Below, in pieces: positions 25,670 through 37,107 of a DNA stretch of 64,000 nucleotides. Source of the stretch: Hofstenia miamia (lineage: Eukaryota; Xenacoelomorpha; Acoela); contig SCFE01000074.1 of NCBI GenBank assembly GCA_004352715.1, positions 470,716 through 534,715 of the forward strand, written 5' to 3'. Made by a program: the position numbers and the translations under genes. Below the pieces are notes generated by a model, which was not told the origin of the DNA, ran no database searches, and saw only the letters and a list, made by a program, of their open reading frames with translations. The first letter of the stretch is position 1; every line of letters begins with the position of its first letter.

Positions 25670-26996
25670 GGGACAAATTATTATGAACACCTATGATTTT
25701 TTGGTTTTTCTTGGATATATCATAAACCAACAACTTATTAATATGCACAATCATACACATTTAGTTATAATAATTGAGTTTTTATCGTAGGCAATGTAAA
25801 GATACGTACCCCCAAGCTGATGAGCCAATAAAAGTACATCACTGCAATAGACTAGAAATATATGAGTATTAAATGGAAGTAATAGAAATTCACAAATAGA
25901 GTTTTTCATAATACAAAATTACAAAATATAGTTTACAAATTATGTAAAACTATCATGACAATCCTTTTGAAGATAATATACTAATACTTTGTAAGTCCTC
26001 CTTTGGCTTGTATCCTGGCTGGCATGCTATCAATAGAAGTCCTGATCTTCTCCAAGAAATTCTCATCATGATACCATGCTTCAAGAATAGCAGCAGTAAG
26101 TTGATTCTTGGTCACATATGAATGCCTTGCCAATTTTGCTTTAAGAATACACCAAAATATTCTCAATTGGGTTGAGGTCTGGGCTATTACTAGGCCATGG
26201 AAGCACTTTAATTCTCTTCTTTTCTAAGAACTGGGAAACCATCTTGGCTTTGTGGCATGGTGCTCCATCATTCATGAAGACACAGTCATCAGGAGTATCA
26301 TACCAGTCAGTAACTGTGGGATGGCATTATTCCGAATGACTTCTAAGTATTTTGGAGCAGTCATCATGCCCTCACAGATATGAAGTCGTCCAGATCCTTT
26401 ATTTGTGATGATGCCCCCAAATCATAACCTTTGTTGGATGGTTACAACTGGACGAGTTGGACGAACTGCACCTGGAATCTGTCACACTTTGCTCCTATGA
26501 GCATCCTGGCACTCAAAAATACTTTCCTCACTGAAAGAAACGCGCCTCCAATGCTCTTGAGTCCAATCTGCATGCTGCCGAGCAAAATTCAAGTGCTTCT
26601 TCATTATTGCTGGTGTCAATCGAGGTACTCTGCAAGGTGTGACAGATTGACAACCAAGACTATTGAGTCGGCGGTGCACTGTATGTTTTGAAACTTCATC
26701 TCCTCGTTCAACTAGGTTTGATTTCTATCTATGTGTTCAGTGCTTCTCTGTGTTCTGTATCTGTTATTCCATAGATTTGTCTATACGTGTTAACAAATGA
26801 GACTGTATATACTTTCAGAATTACAGTGCATTTATTGACTCAATATAGCTTAGGTATGTATCATCTATTGCCAAGGCAAAAACCTAATTATTAGTACAAA
26901 TATGTATGACTTTGCGCAATAATAACTCCTTGGTTTATGATATATCCATAAAAAACTAAAAAATCGTAGGTGTTCATAATAATTTGTCCCCTACTG
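25670..26996 (-). mobile_element. Tc1-like transposon associated with a LINE
   Basis: Inverted ends of about 62 bp (25670-25733 and 26936-26996) share GGGACAAATTATTATG and ATATATCATAAACCAA. The right end finishes CCCCTACTG followed by TA, as expected for Tc1. The left end lacks the last CAGTAG bases and runs straight into LINE sequence. The transposase inside is on the minus strand and is frame-broken. Confidence 0.85.
25981..26760 (-). pseudogene. Tc1-like transposase, degenerate
   Basis: In the minus direction pieces read HRRLNSLGCQS, TPAIMKKHLNFARQHADWT, FSEESIF (first catalytic acid region, usually FSDES), [11 protein letters not shown] (second Asp of the DDE triad), [15 protein letters not shown] (region of the third acid) and SMPARIQAKGGLTKY at the C-terminus. 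That is the Tc1 DD34E order. A frame change near 26160 and others upstream show that it is inactive. Confidence 0.85.
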
Positions 26997-27332
26997 TATT
27001 AGTAACAAAACTATTAAAAACAAGCAATTTAAATTCATATATGCAAGGGACTATTTATCTTACTCTGATGAAACAATGGAAAAGGCCCTAAGAAACACCC
27101 CATTTAACTATATTTACACGTTAAATTCTGGACCTAAAATGATTAATTACATTGCAAAAGGAATCTACAAGACGTTAAACAGTGTTGCACCAATTAAGAA
27201 GCGAAGGGTTAAGATCAAAGCAATTAAATTTCCTTTTTCAAGCACCGACGATAATCAAGTCCGTAAACTAGTATCAATTAAGCGAAAATTATTTGATCTT
27301 GCAAAATCCGAGCCGACAAAGACTAATTGGAC
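26997..27332 (+). pseudogene. LINE ORF2 linker between endonuclease and RT
   Basis: The frame reads KTIKNKQFKFIYARDY, later INYIAKGIYKTLNSVAPIKKRRVK and VSIKRKLFDLAK up to a single N at 27333. This is the linker typical of CR1/jockey LINEs (.N.....LD..AP.K..R.K). It fits the LINE interrupted at 25669, but the central part of the endonuclease, about 150 residues, is missing. Confidence 0.65.
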
Positions 27333-27333
27333 N
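27333..27333. other. Single N ending the LINE reading frame
   Basis: The LINE frame is clean up to this N and unrelated sequence follows, so a deletion or a misjoin sits here. Confidence 0.7.
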
Positions 27334-27349
27334 ATATTCTCAATTCATA

Positions 27350-28484
27350 TATAGTAGTGGTAATTGATCATCCAAGTTAAAAACAACTAATACCATAATG
27401 ATAATAATTAGCTGGCAGAAATTTCGTGGATTTCAGGAATAAAGCTCTTGCTAGGCATATATTCCTCGTTTTTGGAACTCCGATGTTGGACCAATATTAG
27501 TTCTAGACACTTGATTTTGATTCAATTCAAAAGAATTTATATATCACATATTTCATTATAAGTGTATATGCACGATAGCAATTTCTCTATTTTAGTTTTG
27601 CAAATTAACCCGAACAAGCAGTGGACAGCAAACATTTTACTCATATGTTGATAATTTTTTGCAGTTTCTAAACAAGAATGGACGTAGAAGGAAACTGGTG
27701 ATGAGTAGAATAGATGTAACAAGCAAAAATTGATGGCAACATTATCACATATAATTTAAAGTTAGCAATATCTAAAGGAAGGGACACTGAGAAAAAATCA
27801 TTAAACAATTGCAAACGTTGTTGTAAATGTTAACTTGATTACAATCATTGCTACTTAAATTGCAGAGCCATACCCAATCCTGAGTAGGTTCTTTGTCCAT
27901 TCTTGTTAATATTTGTACATTTATAAAAGAATTGCAATGTTTTTGGTATTAATAAACTTTGTTTTACTTGTTCTAAGAAATGAAATTGCAAAATCTTTAT
28001 TTTTAATTGTTATTTTGATAAACTGTAATATTTATTCTATACTATTTATAATTAAGCAGAATTGTATTTTCGCAATTATTAACTACATTACATTGTAATT
28101 ATTTAACATTAATAATGAAGTTTTATTATCTGTTTGATTAATTATTTTTGTTGTTTTAGAATGAGCAAAAGCAAACAAATTAATAATCTTAATTTTTTAT
28201 AATTCTAATTTGATTTATTTATTTAGAAGTTCATTTTGATTTTAGTTGGGTAGTAGCTATTAGGGTTCCATGGGGCTAAGATTTTCTTTTAGTGCCATAG
28301 TATTCAGTCCAAGTCCCGTCTTATCCCAGTCCCATGAAATTTTCTGGTCTAATAGTCCTATTGGTTTCACATGAAAGCTTCTATTTTGATCAAAATTAGC
28401 AAGAATAATAAGTTTTTGTAGAGTATTTCTTACTAAATATTTTTCATAAAAACTATTTTTTATATTAAATATGTTTAGTGATAT
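27350..28484. other. Copy A intron without recognised genes
   Basis: The sequence is AT-rich and without recognisable coding or terminal repeats. Confidence 0.45.
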
Positions 28485-29040
28485 ATGTTCTACGATGCTG
28501 CGGCTAAAAAACTTCAGCTCCCAGATCTAGTTATGTACCAAAACTTTACTTTTGAACAAGTCAATCGAGTCAAATTCAGTAAAAGAAAAGAAAAATATGA
28601 AATTCCTGGAATTTTGAGAATACCTTCCAACAGTCTAGGGAGGACGATTTTTAATACACCATCTGACGAATTACGTGTGCCATTATCTGAGGGTATAATG
28701 GAAACATGCTTTGACAATATAAGAAAAAAACTATACTTACGAAATGCTACTAAACTATTTATTTCTTTTGAAACTACTAGCATAATTATGAACTTAACCC
28801 CTGAAGAAACATCGAAGCATTATCAAATTGTGATTTTCTTTTATTTTTGTTATGCTCCAACAAGCATTATACTATTGTTTTGATTGGGAAGTCAAATTAC
28901 AAGAACTTCAATTTTGCCCTACACTACGATCCCATGCTGTCCTATCACAACTCATCAAATACATTTAAAGACATGAGCATTTTTAAGTATTTAAACCTTT
29001 TTTACCGTATGGGCGGGGACCAAATAGTTGAGAGGTAACC
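28485..29040 (+). pseudogene. ORF of unknown function at the head of the recombinase-like element
   Basis: The 132-codon frame begins MFYDAAAKKLQLPDL, contains FTFEQVNRVKFSKRK, PLSEGIMETCF and LTPEETSKHYQ, and turns into low-information hydrophobic sequence after about residue 115. A follow-on frame (28847-29038) has NFNFALHYDPMLSYHNSS. The composition looks coding (mixed, charged), but I know no family for it. Its position just upstream of the tyrosine-recombinase-like segment suggests the same element. Confidence 0.4.
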
Positions 29041-29499
29041 TTATGGTCACCGATGCTTGAGCTTCATTTTGCATCATTTTTGCAACAACTGTGTCTTATG
29101 ATTACTTGCCACAATTGGTGCAGTATTTATATTACACTGAAGATTCCAAATCATTGACTACACAAGAAGAAGAATCTTTTGACCGGTGTACTTATTGCCT
29201 CAACTGACAAAAAACCAGTGCAAGAAATGTTTAAAGTTTTTTTGTCAAACTCCTGTCTGCAACAGGAACCCAAGAAATGAACATTGTCGAGAGTGATCTG
29301 CATCGCCATGTTCAAGTTGTCAAAAACAGAAAGAAACCAAAAGGGATTCTGATCCTGATTGTACCCCCTCAATTGCCAAAAAATCAAGATTAAGTAAACG
29401 TTCTTCATTTTTACCCAAATTACTTCGATTTGATCAATTCGTGGAAGAGAAAGATATATCCATTAATAGTACTGAGGAATCAATGTTTGGGAAATACAT

Positions 29500-30482
29500 A
29501 TGAAAGATGCTTCCAACGAAATTCCTGAATTAGAACAAATAGTTGAAGAAAATAATATACTTGAAGATTCCAAAGACGTTTATGAGGAAGACCAAATCAT
29601 TGAAGAAGATCACAATTCAAAGAAAAATATCAACAGGGATACCTCCAACTCTTCAAAAGCAAGATATTGCGAAAAATGTATATTTGGTGATAGCTTCGTA
29701 ATAGAAGTTTTTTTCTCATTTCATTTGCAGAACCTGTTTTAATGTTCAGGGTTGCACATTGTGTAGCAAGACTCAAGATGATGAAATTAATGAGAATAGT
29801 AAAGAAGATATTTCAATTATAAAAACACTCCCAGGAGTAGTTTGAAAGCAGATCACTTGTCCTATTTGCAACGCTCATGCAAATTACAGAAATTATATTT
29901 TACACATGGAAATGACTAATAAAAATTGGGACGCTATTATGTATTTGCGTACAATGCGACTATATGTCACTCACATCAATGCCTGAAAAAAAATCCAAAA
30001 CTTCCAAGAAAAAAGATAAAACAATGTCCATCATGCAAAGTAGCATTTGTACACTAGATCAGCATGTGTTGGATACCCAAAAAATTTTTACAAGATTAAC
30101 AAAAAGCCAAATGAAAAAATGCAGCACAGTTCAAATTAATGAATAACAACAATGCTCCAATGTTGATTCAAAGATAGTGCCAGTAATCAATATATTTCAA
30201 ATCGCTAATGATTATGAGCAGCAAATTAGTAAGCGTGAGACTCTTGGTACATTTTTTTGCAAATTTTTAATGAAGTATGATGGTTACACTTTTAAAAAGG
30301 CAAAGACTTATTGGGCAAAGTGTCGTGCGCTTTTAAGTAAATTTGTAGAATTTGATAGTGACATTTACAACCTAAAACAAATTGGACAGTTTACGTCAAA
30401 AAATGAAAATCATGAGCTCTTGCGATTTGAGTTTCGTGAAGTTATTAAGGCAAGATTAAGTGCTGGATTGGCAAGATCATAA
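29500..30482 (+). pseudogene. Zinc-finger and N-terminal part of a tyrosine-recombinase-like element
   Basis: An acidic segment (29500-29690, rich in EE and ED) is followed, with frame changes, by a C2H2-like finger CPICNAHANYRNYILHME near 29860. The frame 30177-30482 then contains GYTFKKAKTYWAKCRALLSKF and a basic end. Elements with zinc fingers followed by a recombinase core occur in several invertebrates. Stops show the copy is inactive. Confidence 0.45.
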
Positions 30483-30599
30483 ATTAAAGCCGTCATAGAG
30501 GAATTTACCAACTTTTTGTTTAAAAAAATGCAATGAATGCACAAGATCGAATTGATTTAGAGGCTGATCTACTTAAATTTTAAAATTCCTATTAAACAG

Positions 30600-31178
30600 A
30601 AAGAAAAGATCAGGAAAATGGTGAAAAATCTGGTAAGATGGATGAAATGATACCTTTATCATTAGCAAATAAATACTTTACAGAAAGTAAAGAGTTAAGT
30701 GAAAAGATCCTTTTAGACAAATCATCTGAAGTAACACTGGAATTCTTGCGGGAAGCTACATACCATCTGATACTTTTCGCATGCTTAGTGTCAGGCCATC
30801 GAGCAGGTGTGATCGTCAACATCCAAGTTTTTGAATTCATTCGAGGAAAACAATCATTTGAAAAATTTAGAGAGAAGCATGGAAAAACTCCTACATTTGT
30901 AACAATCTCTGTGAACCAACATAAAGAGAAAAAAAATGGCGATGCCCATTTGAGACTTCCGACTAATAAGCTTTGTCATTTCTATCTTATTATACTAATA
31001 TTCGTGCAAAGTTTGCAGCACCTATTTCCCAGGCCTACTTTTCAAAAAGAAGTAACTTAAAGACTTTAACTGCTTCACAAAAACTCAAAATATTTCATGA
31101 TAGTAATCAAAAGAAAGGTGTCAATTACTCATTATATCCACTGGTTGCCATCTTTAGTTGTCCTTGCATATATATATA
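30600..31178 (+). pseudogene. Tyrosine-recombinase-like core (Crypton/DIRS-like), truncated by a gap
   Basis: LANKYFTESKELSEKILL leads to LIFACLVSGHRAGVIVNIQ. A helix ending in G-x-R-x-G-V followed by N is how the first catalytic Arg of tyrosine recombinases is presented in this type of element. About 45 residues later comes VNQHKEKKNGDAHLRL, where the family has V..HKT...G.A.L. After a frameshift near 31000 the sequence reads YTNIRAKFAAPISQAYF. The second R-H-x-x-R and the tyrosine would lie in the gap that starts at 31180, or are lost. Confidence 0.55.
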
Positions 31179-31179
31179 T

Positions 31180-31469
31180 NNNNNNNNNNNNNNNNNNNNN
31201 NNNNNNNNNNNNNNNNNNNNNNNNNNNNNNNNNNNNNNNNNNNNNNNNNNNNNNNNNNNNNNNNNNNNNNNNNNNNNNNNNNNNNNNNNNNNNNNNNNNN
31301 NNNNNNNNNNNNNNNNNNNNNNNNNNNNNNNNNNNNNNNNNNNNNNNNNNNNNNNNNNNNNNNNNNNNNNNNNNNNNNNNNNNNNNNNNNNNNNNNNNNN
31401 NNNNNNNNNNNNNNNNNNNNNNNNNNNNNNNNNNNNNNNNNNNNNNNNNNNNNNNNNNNNNNNNNNNNN
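31180..31469. other. Assembly gap in a (TA)n microsatellite
   Basis: TA repeats flank the Ns on both sides. The gap truncates the recombinase-like frame. Confidence 0.95.
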
Positions 31470-31824
31470 TATATATATAGTTCCCAGCTAAAAATGTACC
31501 GGTCGATATTGACTGTTGATGGCCACCTACACTGATCTCGGCCTTGAAATTTTTCAGCGATTCGCAAAGGAAGTTGGCAATGTCAAAAGATATAAAAAGA
31601 GTTGAGTATCTGCAGAGATGTATAGGTCGGTGATTTGATTCATTTCAGTGAGCTAAAATGTTCGTAAGGTACTGCACCACTAAAGCTGCAAGAGTCAAAC
31701 ATTGATGTTTTTACGTAATTGCTACCTACTTAACCTTAAGCAGCCTGGAGATTTTTTGACAAATTTTAATAATCCTGTAAAAATTTTTTAAACGCTTATA
31801 GCTCAAAAACTATTAAAGGTGTGC

Positions 31825-32035
31825 TCAATCTGAAAGCACCGCATGATAGAGGAGAGTCTCCTCTTTCTTTTTCGCTCCAAATCCTTGCGCTGGCTCGCTC
31901 CTATCGAGGCGTAGCGTTGCGTGAAGTTTCCCGTCGAATAGGCCTTTGGCCCCGCAACCCATGACTTTGCGCACGGCAAGCCTCAATGGGTTTGGAATAT
32001 TTTTGCACACATTAAGAAGCAATCAAAGTTCTTTA
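31825..32035. other. GC-rich island of unknown origin
   Basis: Its base composition is clearly higher in G+C than the neighbours, and an open minus-strand frame of 65 codons (LAVRKVMGCGAKGLFDGK, SEPAQGFGAKKKEE) runs through it. I recognise no family, RNA gene or terminal repeats. It may be a SINE, a piece of a transposon, or a contaminant. Confidence 0.35.
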
Positions 32036-32990
32036 TTGCCCCCAGGGGCTCAAAACCTTCTAAATACATTAACACTAAGTATGGAGAAAACTTAAATCTT
32101 TTTCAAAAAATTCGAAAATTTCAAAGAAAACTTTTTAATCTTTTCAACAACCTTTGTGACACAATAAGCTTTAATAGAAGTTTTCAACATTGCATTAAAG
32201 CATATTCCCTAATAGGCCTACCAATTCCCCAAAATTTTCAAATCTCGAAATAGGCTTGGAGAAAATTCTTTGCAAATGTGGAAAAACGGTTTGTCCTTTA
32301 AAAAGGACGCCAGGCTATTTAGGGTTAACAATAATATTCATCACTTAATGTAACACAAAGATCATGACAATTTCTGTATTGCACATGACATGTATTGTTA
32401 GAATTTGATTTATGTGAACATTATTTGATTGCTATCAAAATCTTGCTCATTTGATAGACGTTTAATTGAAAATATTTAAAAGAAATTGTATGGTGTCGCT
32501 ATGATTTCTTTTATCTTTTACATGGTTTTCATCCAAGTGTGCAACTGAAATCCTAGCCATTCATTCCTGTAGCTGTGCTATCTTTGTAAAAATATTGAAG
32601 TAAACTTTTCCTGGAACGACTTGCACCCTAATCCGTCATCAATAGTTAAATAGAGAATTTGTCAGTGTACTCTGGAGTAGTTGCATATTTCCCCCATTTT
32701 TGACGTTGATAAAGACAAGCCTAAAATATATTTAGATGGACAATTGCCCATCCTTGCCAACCATAGCTACGGCTCTGTACGCCTGGTCTGTGTTAATTAG
32801 ATTATTAAATGACTGACGTTAGTTTATTATTCTTTTAAATCGTTTGATAAATATCTACAAAAAAGGAACCAATGTAAACAGGAGCTTTCAATATTGAAAT
32901 CGTCAAATGAAATTTTAACATGAGGGCTTTACGATAATATATAATCTTATAACTAAAACTGTTCAATAATATTAAAAAAGCAAAAAATAC

Positions 32991-33228
32991 CAACTTTGAA
33001 AATACGTCTGGATCTATCTGTAATGTATCTCCTGCCAAAACTATGCGCGTTTTGGGATCTGCTAATAAGAGAGGAGGAAGAATCTGAACTTCATTTACTT
33101 GAGCAGCTTCATCGACAAAAATATGAGTGAAAGGCGTAAGCTCTGACTTTTGGTGGAATAAATGCATACACATAGAAACGGTTGTTACAATAATCGCTGC
33201 ATTGTTTATTTCGTCATTAGTGGGAAGT
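32991..33228 (-). CDS. Copy A exon: helicase motifs II and III
   Basis: After a TTCTTAG acceptor the exon reads LPTNDEINNAAIIVTTVSM, then FTHIFVDEAAQVNEVQ and LADPKTRIVLAGDTLQIDPDVF, and ends at TTG|GTATTT. DEAAQ is motif II (Mg-ATP hydrolysis) and GDTLQ is motif III (coupling) of UPF1-like helicases. The family usually has GDHMQLSP, so the site is conserved in type. The first base completes AG|A (Arg) with the previous exon. The frame is intact. Confidence 0.9.
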
Positions 33229-33560
33229 CTAAGAATGAAACGTGTATGCCTTAGTCATATGTTAGTATAATGCACATGTACACAAGCCAAAGAATAGTTA
33301 ATATATAATGAACAATAAACAAATAGTGTATTAAGATAATGTTACAGAATGGATAATTTTATGTCAAAAAATAAATTATTTTGGAAGGTTTTCAATGACT
33401 TACTACATCTTAGGTTAAAAGTTACTTTTTTGATACATTTTATAGTTTATTGATAATGGAATAATAGTATATATTTTGGATGATGATTATTACAAAAAAT
33501 CATTTAAAACAAGCAAGAAATTATAACTACGAATAAATAAATTATAATTATATTAATAAA

Positions 33561-33597
<37 letters not shown>

Positions 33598-34062
33598 NNN
33601 NNNNNNNNNNNNNNNNNNNNNNNNNNNNNNNNNNNNNNNNNNNNNNNNNNNNNNNNNNNNNNNNNNNNNNNNNNNNNNNNNNNNNNNNNNNNNNNNNNNN
33701 NNNNNNNNNNNNNNNNNNNNNNNNNNNNNNNNNNNNNNNNNNNNNNNNNNNNNNNNNNNNNNNNNNNNNNNNNNNNNNNNNNNNNNNNNNNNNNNNNNNN
33801 NNNNNNNNNNNNNNNNNNNNNNNNNNNNNNNNNNNNNNNNNNNNNNNNNNNNNNNNNNNNNNNNNNNNNNNNNNNNNNNNNNNNNNNNNNNNNNNNNNNN
33901 NNNNNNNNNNNNNNNNNNNNNNNNNNNNNNNNNNNNNNNNNNNNNNNNNNNNNNNNNNNNNNNNNNNNNNNNNNNNNNNNNNNNNNNNNNNNNNNNNNNN
34001 NNNNNNNNNNNNNNNNNNNNNNNNNNNNNNNNNNNNNNNNNNNNNNNNNNNNNNNNNNNNNN
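33598..34062. other. Assembly gap in a (TA)n microsatellite
   Basis: TA runs flank both sides. It lies in the intron between two well-placed helicase exons, so it probably hides no exon. Confidence 0.9.
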
Positions 34063-34151
34063 ATATATATATATATCATTACACACTTATCCACACGTTG
34101 ATAAATAGTTCCGATATTTGAGGTTTTTCAATAGAGGGGATAAAATATTAC

Positions 34152-34307
34152 CTTATAGAATTATTTCCAATACAACAATATTCCTGAACTTTTTGTGGAA
34201 TTAGATTTAAACGTCCTGAAGTGCCATAAATGCGGAGGATAGAAGCAGAAATTGCGCCACTCTTTAATGCTGGAGTAAAATATTCCAAAATATACACATC
34301 AGCACCG
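34152..34307 (-). CDS. Copy A exon: helicase segment after motif Ia
   Basis: The exon reads (S)GADVYILEYFTPAL, then ILRIYGTSGRLN and VQEYCCIGNNSI, and ends ATAAG|GTAATA in phase 2, which joins exactly to the next exon. HELZ has SNSAADLYI..YL.P at this place, directly after motif Ia. I chose the acceptor TTTAG at 34309-34308 because it restores S-G-A-D. An alternative acceptor slightly upstream would add VLKF. The exon before it, with the P-loop, is not visible. Confidence 0.8.
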
Positions 34308-35413
34308 CTAAATTTCAAAACCTCTTTGTGAATAAGCAAAAAAATTACAAAGTGTTTTTAAATATTTCTGTATGACTATTATCAAACAGATCATGCATTT
34401 CAGAAAATTACTGAAAGACAAGCACATTCTTATCCGCATTCCACCAGGGTTTTCTTAGGCTTCTTAAACTGGACGCCACAATTGTTTTCGATGACGTCAT
34501 CAAATCGCAAAATTTATGAAATAACTTAAATATGGGTTGTAACAGGTACAAATGATAGAACCTATTATAATCCATTCCTAACATTTCAAATATAATTTGT
34601 CATTTATTTTACTTTGTTCACAATAACAATAATAGCTTTTTGCAAAAATTGGACGACTATACATATTAGAGGATTATGATCATAAATAAAAGTTAGGAAA
34701 ACTAATCAAGTCTCATTAAGAAAACCTCAATTTTTTTGTGTAATAATGCATATTAGTGTTGTTTCGAATATAAAATATTTTGGATTCACCAACGTCTGTG
34801 TTTTGGCTCATTGCCCAGATCATACAAACATATTACTCAAGGAATGCAGATGTCAGCAAAACACTTACATCTCAATTGCAACAAAAGTACATCCACGCCT
34901 TCATATTATTTACATGTTATTTTGTAAAATTATTGTCTATTATATATTTGGTTTGTACCCATTTTTGAGATTTTTAGGTGAACATTTTCAAGAATTATAA
35001 AGTACATTAACGCAAGTACTGAAATTATTGTTGATGTTTACACCTAAATTACCTTTAAATTAGTGGCGGATTTAGGAGGGTTGTGGTGGATGTGGTGGGT
35101 GATCACCCTTTCTCAAAAAATATTATACGGTATATTCGATATTTAGGTTAATAAATACGGGAACTTATTCGTTTTTTTTGATGAAAGAAATTTCCAATGA
35201 AAGAAGGTGATTCACAGTGAAACTAAGATGAGTTTGCAGAGTGAGCCCCGAAGCACATAACTGTTCTAGCTAGGCTTAATATTGGATGTATAGGTATAGG
35301 ATAAAAAATTATTAAAATGTTTGGGTTGTCAAAATACTGCCTACTGCCATGTTCACCCTACTATTTAATTCGGCATAAAGCATATTTCTTGAAGAAAATT
35401 CAGGCGATTTTAC

Positions 35414-35449
<36 letters not shown>

Positions 35450-35896
35450 NNNNNNNNNNNNNNNNNNNNNNNNNNNNNNNNNNNNNNNNNNNNNNNNNNN
35501 NNNNNNNNNNNNNNNNNNNNNNNNNNNNNNNNNNNNNNNNNNNNNNNNNNNNNNNNNNNNNNNNNNNNNNNNNNNNNNNNNNNNNNNNNNNNNNNNNNNN
35601 NNNNNNNNNNNNNNNNNNNNNNNNNNNNNNNNNNNNNNNNNNNNNNNNNNNNNNNNNNNNNNNNNNNNNNNNNNNNNNNNNNNNNNNNNNNNNNNNNNNN
35701 NNNNNNNNNNNNNNNNNNNNNNNNNNNNNNNNNNNNNNNNNNNNNNNNNNNNNNNNNNNNNNNNNNNNNNNNNNNNNNNNNNNNNNNNNNNNNNNNNNNN
35801 NNNNNNNNNNNNNNNNNNNNNNNNNNNNNNNNNNNNNNNNNNNNNNNNNNNNNNNNNNNNNNNNNNNNNNNNNNNNNNNNNNNNNNNNNNNNNNNN

Positions 35897-35928
<32 letters not shown>

Positions 35929-35938
35929 GGTATATATT
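34308..35938. other. Copy A intron where the P-loop exon is expected
   Basis: No GxxGTGKT-coding sequence could be found on the minus strand here. The stretch holds AT-rich sequence, two overlapping plus-strand frames at 34746-35000 without family signature, and the assembly gap at 35450-35896. Confidence 0.5.
35450..35896. other. Assembly gap in (TA)n, possible site of the missing P-loop exon
   Basis: TA runs flank the Ns. The gap lies between helicase exons 38463-38644 and 34152-34307, exactly where the Walker A exon of the gene must be. Confidence 0.85.
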
Positions 35939-36200
35939 CAGGGCCGTGGCTAGGGGAGGGCCAGGGGGCCATGGCCCTCCCTGTTGGGCCACTGCCCCCT
36001 TCCTCTTGGCATCCTGATACAAAACTCCATTGTATTAATTCTAAAATTTTGTAACTAAGTTAGAGTGAATATATTTTGGTTGAAATAAATAAAATATTAA
36101 TGCCATTCTATTTAAGAATTCAATGAAAAAGTGTGAAACTATTTCATATGAGTAAAACTATGATTAATTTATTGAAATTTGCAGGGCCATGGCCCGAAAA
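35939..36200 (+). mobile_element. hAT-like repeat, second copy (inverted relative to 44076-44755)
   Basis: It starts CAGGGCCGTGGCTAGGGG and runs through GATACAAAACTCCATTG, AATGCCATTCTATTT and GTGAAACTATTTCATATG, ending near GCAGGGCCATGGCCCG. The same words occur in reverse complement at 44100-44345. It belongs to the same non-autonomous hAT family. The right end is unclear. Confidence 0.72.
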
Positions 36201-36845
36201 TTAAACATGACTAGTTGGGCGAAAATTCCTGAAATTTATAGTGCCGCCATTTTTAATTTAAATTTGTAAATTCCCACCATGTGGCTTCTGCCAATTATTT
36301 TCAATTGTTAACTTTCTAAGGCAACATTGTACGCATTCGCAATAAAACTTTTGGTCCACAACAATCGGTTTCTCTTGTAATATTAAAGACAATTATATCT
36401 AGCTAAACTTGTTTCGATTTGAGGAAGAACCGCGGGTAGGTCTGAGGGCGCATAAGTGCATCGCCCTTGCGATCATATGTCCGGTTCTTCCAGAGATCAG
36501 TTTCTATCGGCATTGCTTATCGTTAACTTAAATTCAATGGCTGTTAAGTTTCGCTTCGGCTTTGGCCATAAAGTGCTAGTGACAAACTTTAATCGCATGT
36601 TAAGGTTTAATTTCTGTCTTACGTGCTCGATGCTTCACTCAATTATCCTCTTGCCGATCGTTATGCTAAACTACTCATGTAAGCTGATTAGTGGTTCTCG
36701 TAGACTTTCTCACAGTCGGTGCTTACACATAGTTGGTTTTTGTACCTCGTACTATGGATGTTATTTTGTTCTATTACTACTATAACACTAAAACAATCGA
36801 TGCTACAATATGCAGTATACTAGATCTAGTTAAGATAATAAAATG

Positions 36846-37103
36846 AATTTCAGAGAAAGCCAGAGAAATCAGTTAGATTTCTAAAATGAGAAATGTGGGT
36901 TGCTACGTGTAACTACCTTTGGGATCATTACATTTGCAGAAAAAACCTTCATTGTCAACATTTATAAATTCATAAATTTCAGAGAAAGCCAGAGAAATCA
37001 GTTAGATTTCTAAAATGAGAAATGTGGGTTGCTAAATGTAAACACCTTTGGGATCACTACATTTGCAGAAGAAAACTTCATTGTCTACATTTATAAATTC
37101 ATA
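36846..37103. repeat. Tandem duplication, period 129 bp
   Basis: Two adjacent copies (36846-36974 and 36975-37103) share CAGAGAAAGCCAGAGAAATC and TGAGAAATGTGGGTTGCTA, with a few substitutions such as TACGTGTAACTA against TAAATGTAAACA. It lies directly beside the mariner element at 37108. Confidence 0.85.
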
Positions 37104-37107
37104 AATA

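Noticed and set aside
34746-35000. Overlapping plus-strand frames with CVLAHCPDHTN
   Set aside because: They looked briefly like motif Ia of a helicase, but lie on the wrong strand and lack any flanking motif or splice signal.
36456-36785. Plus-strand 109-codon frame in the intron of copy A
   Set aside because: Its composition is hydrophobic and Cys-rich in a pattern typical of shadow frames. The minus strand was checked for the P-loop exon and did not contain it.
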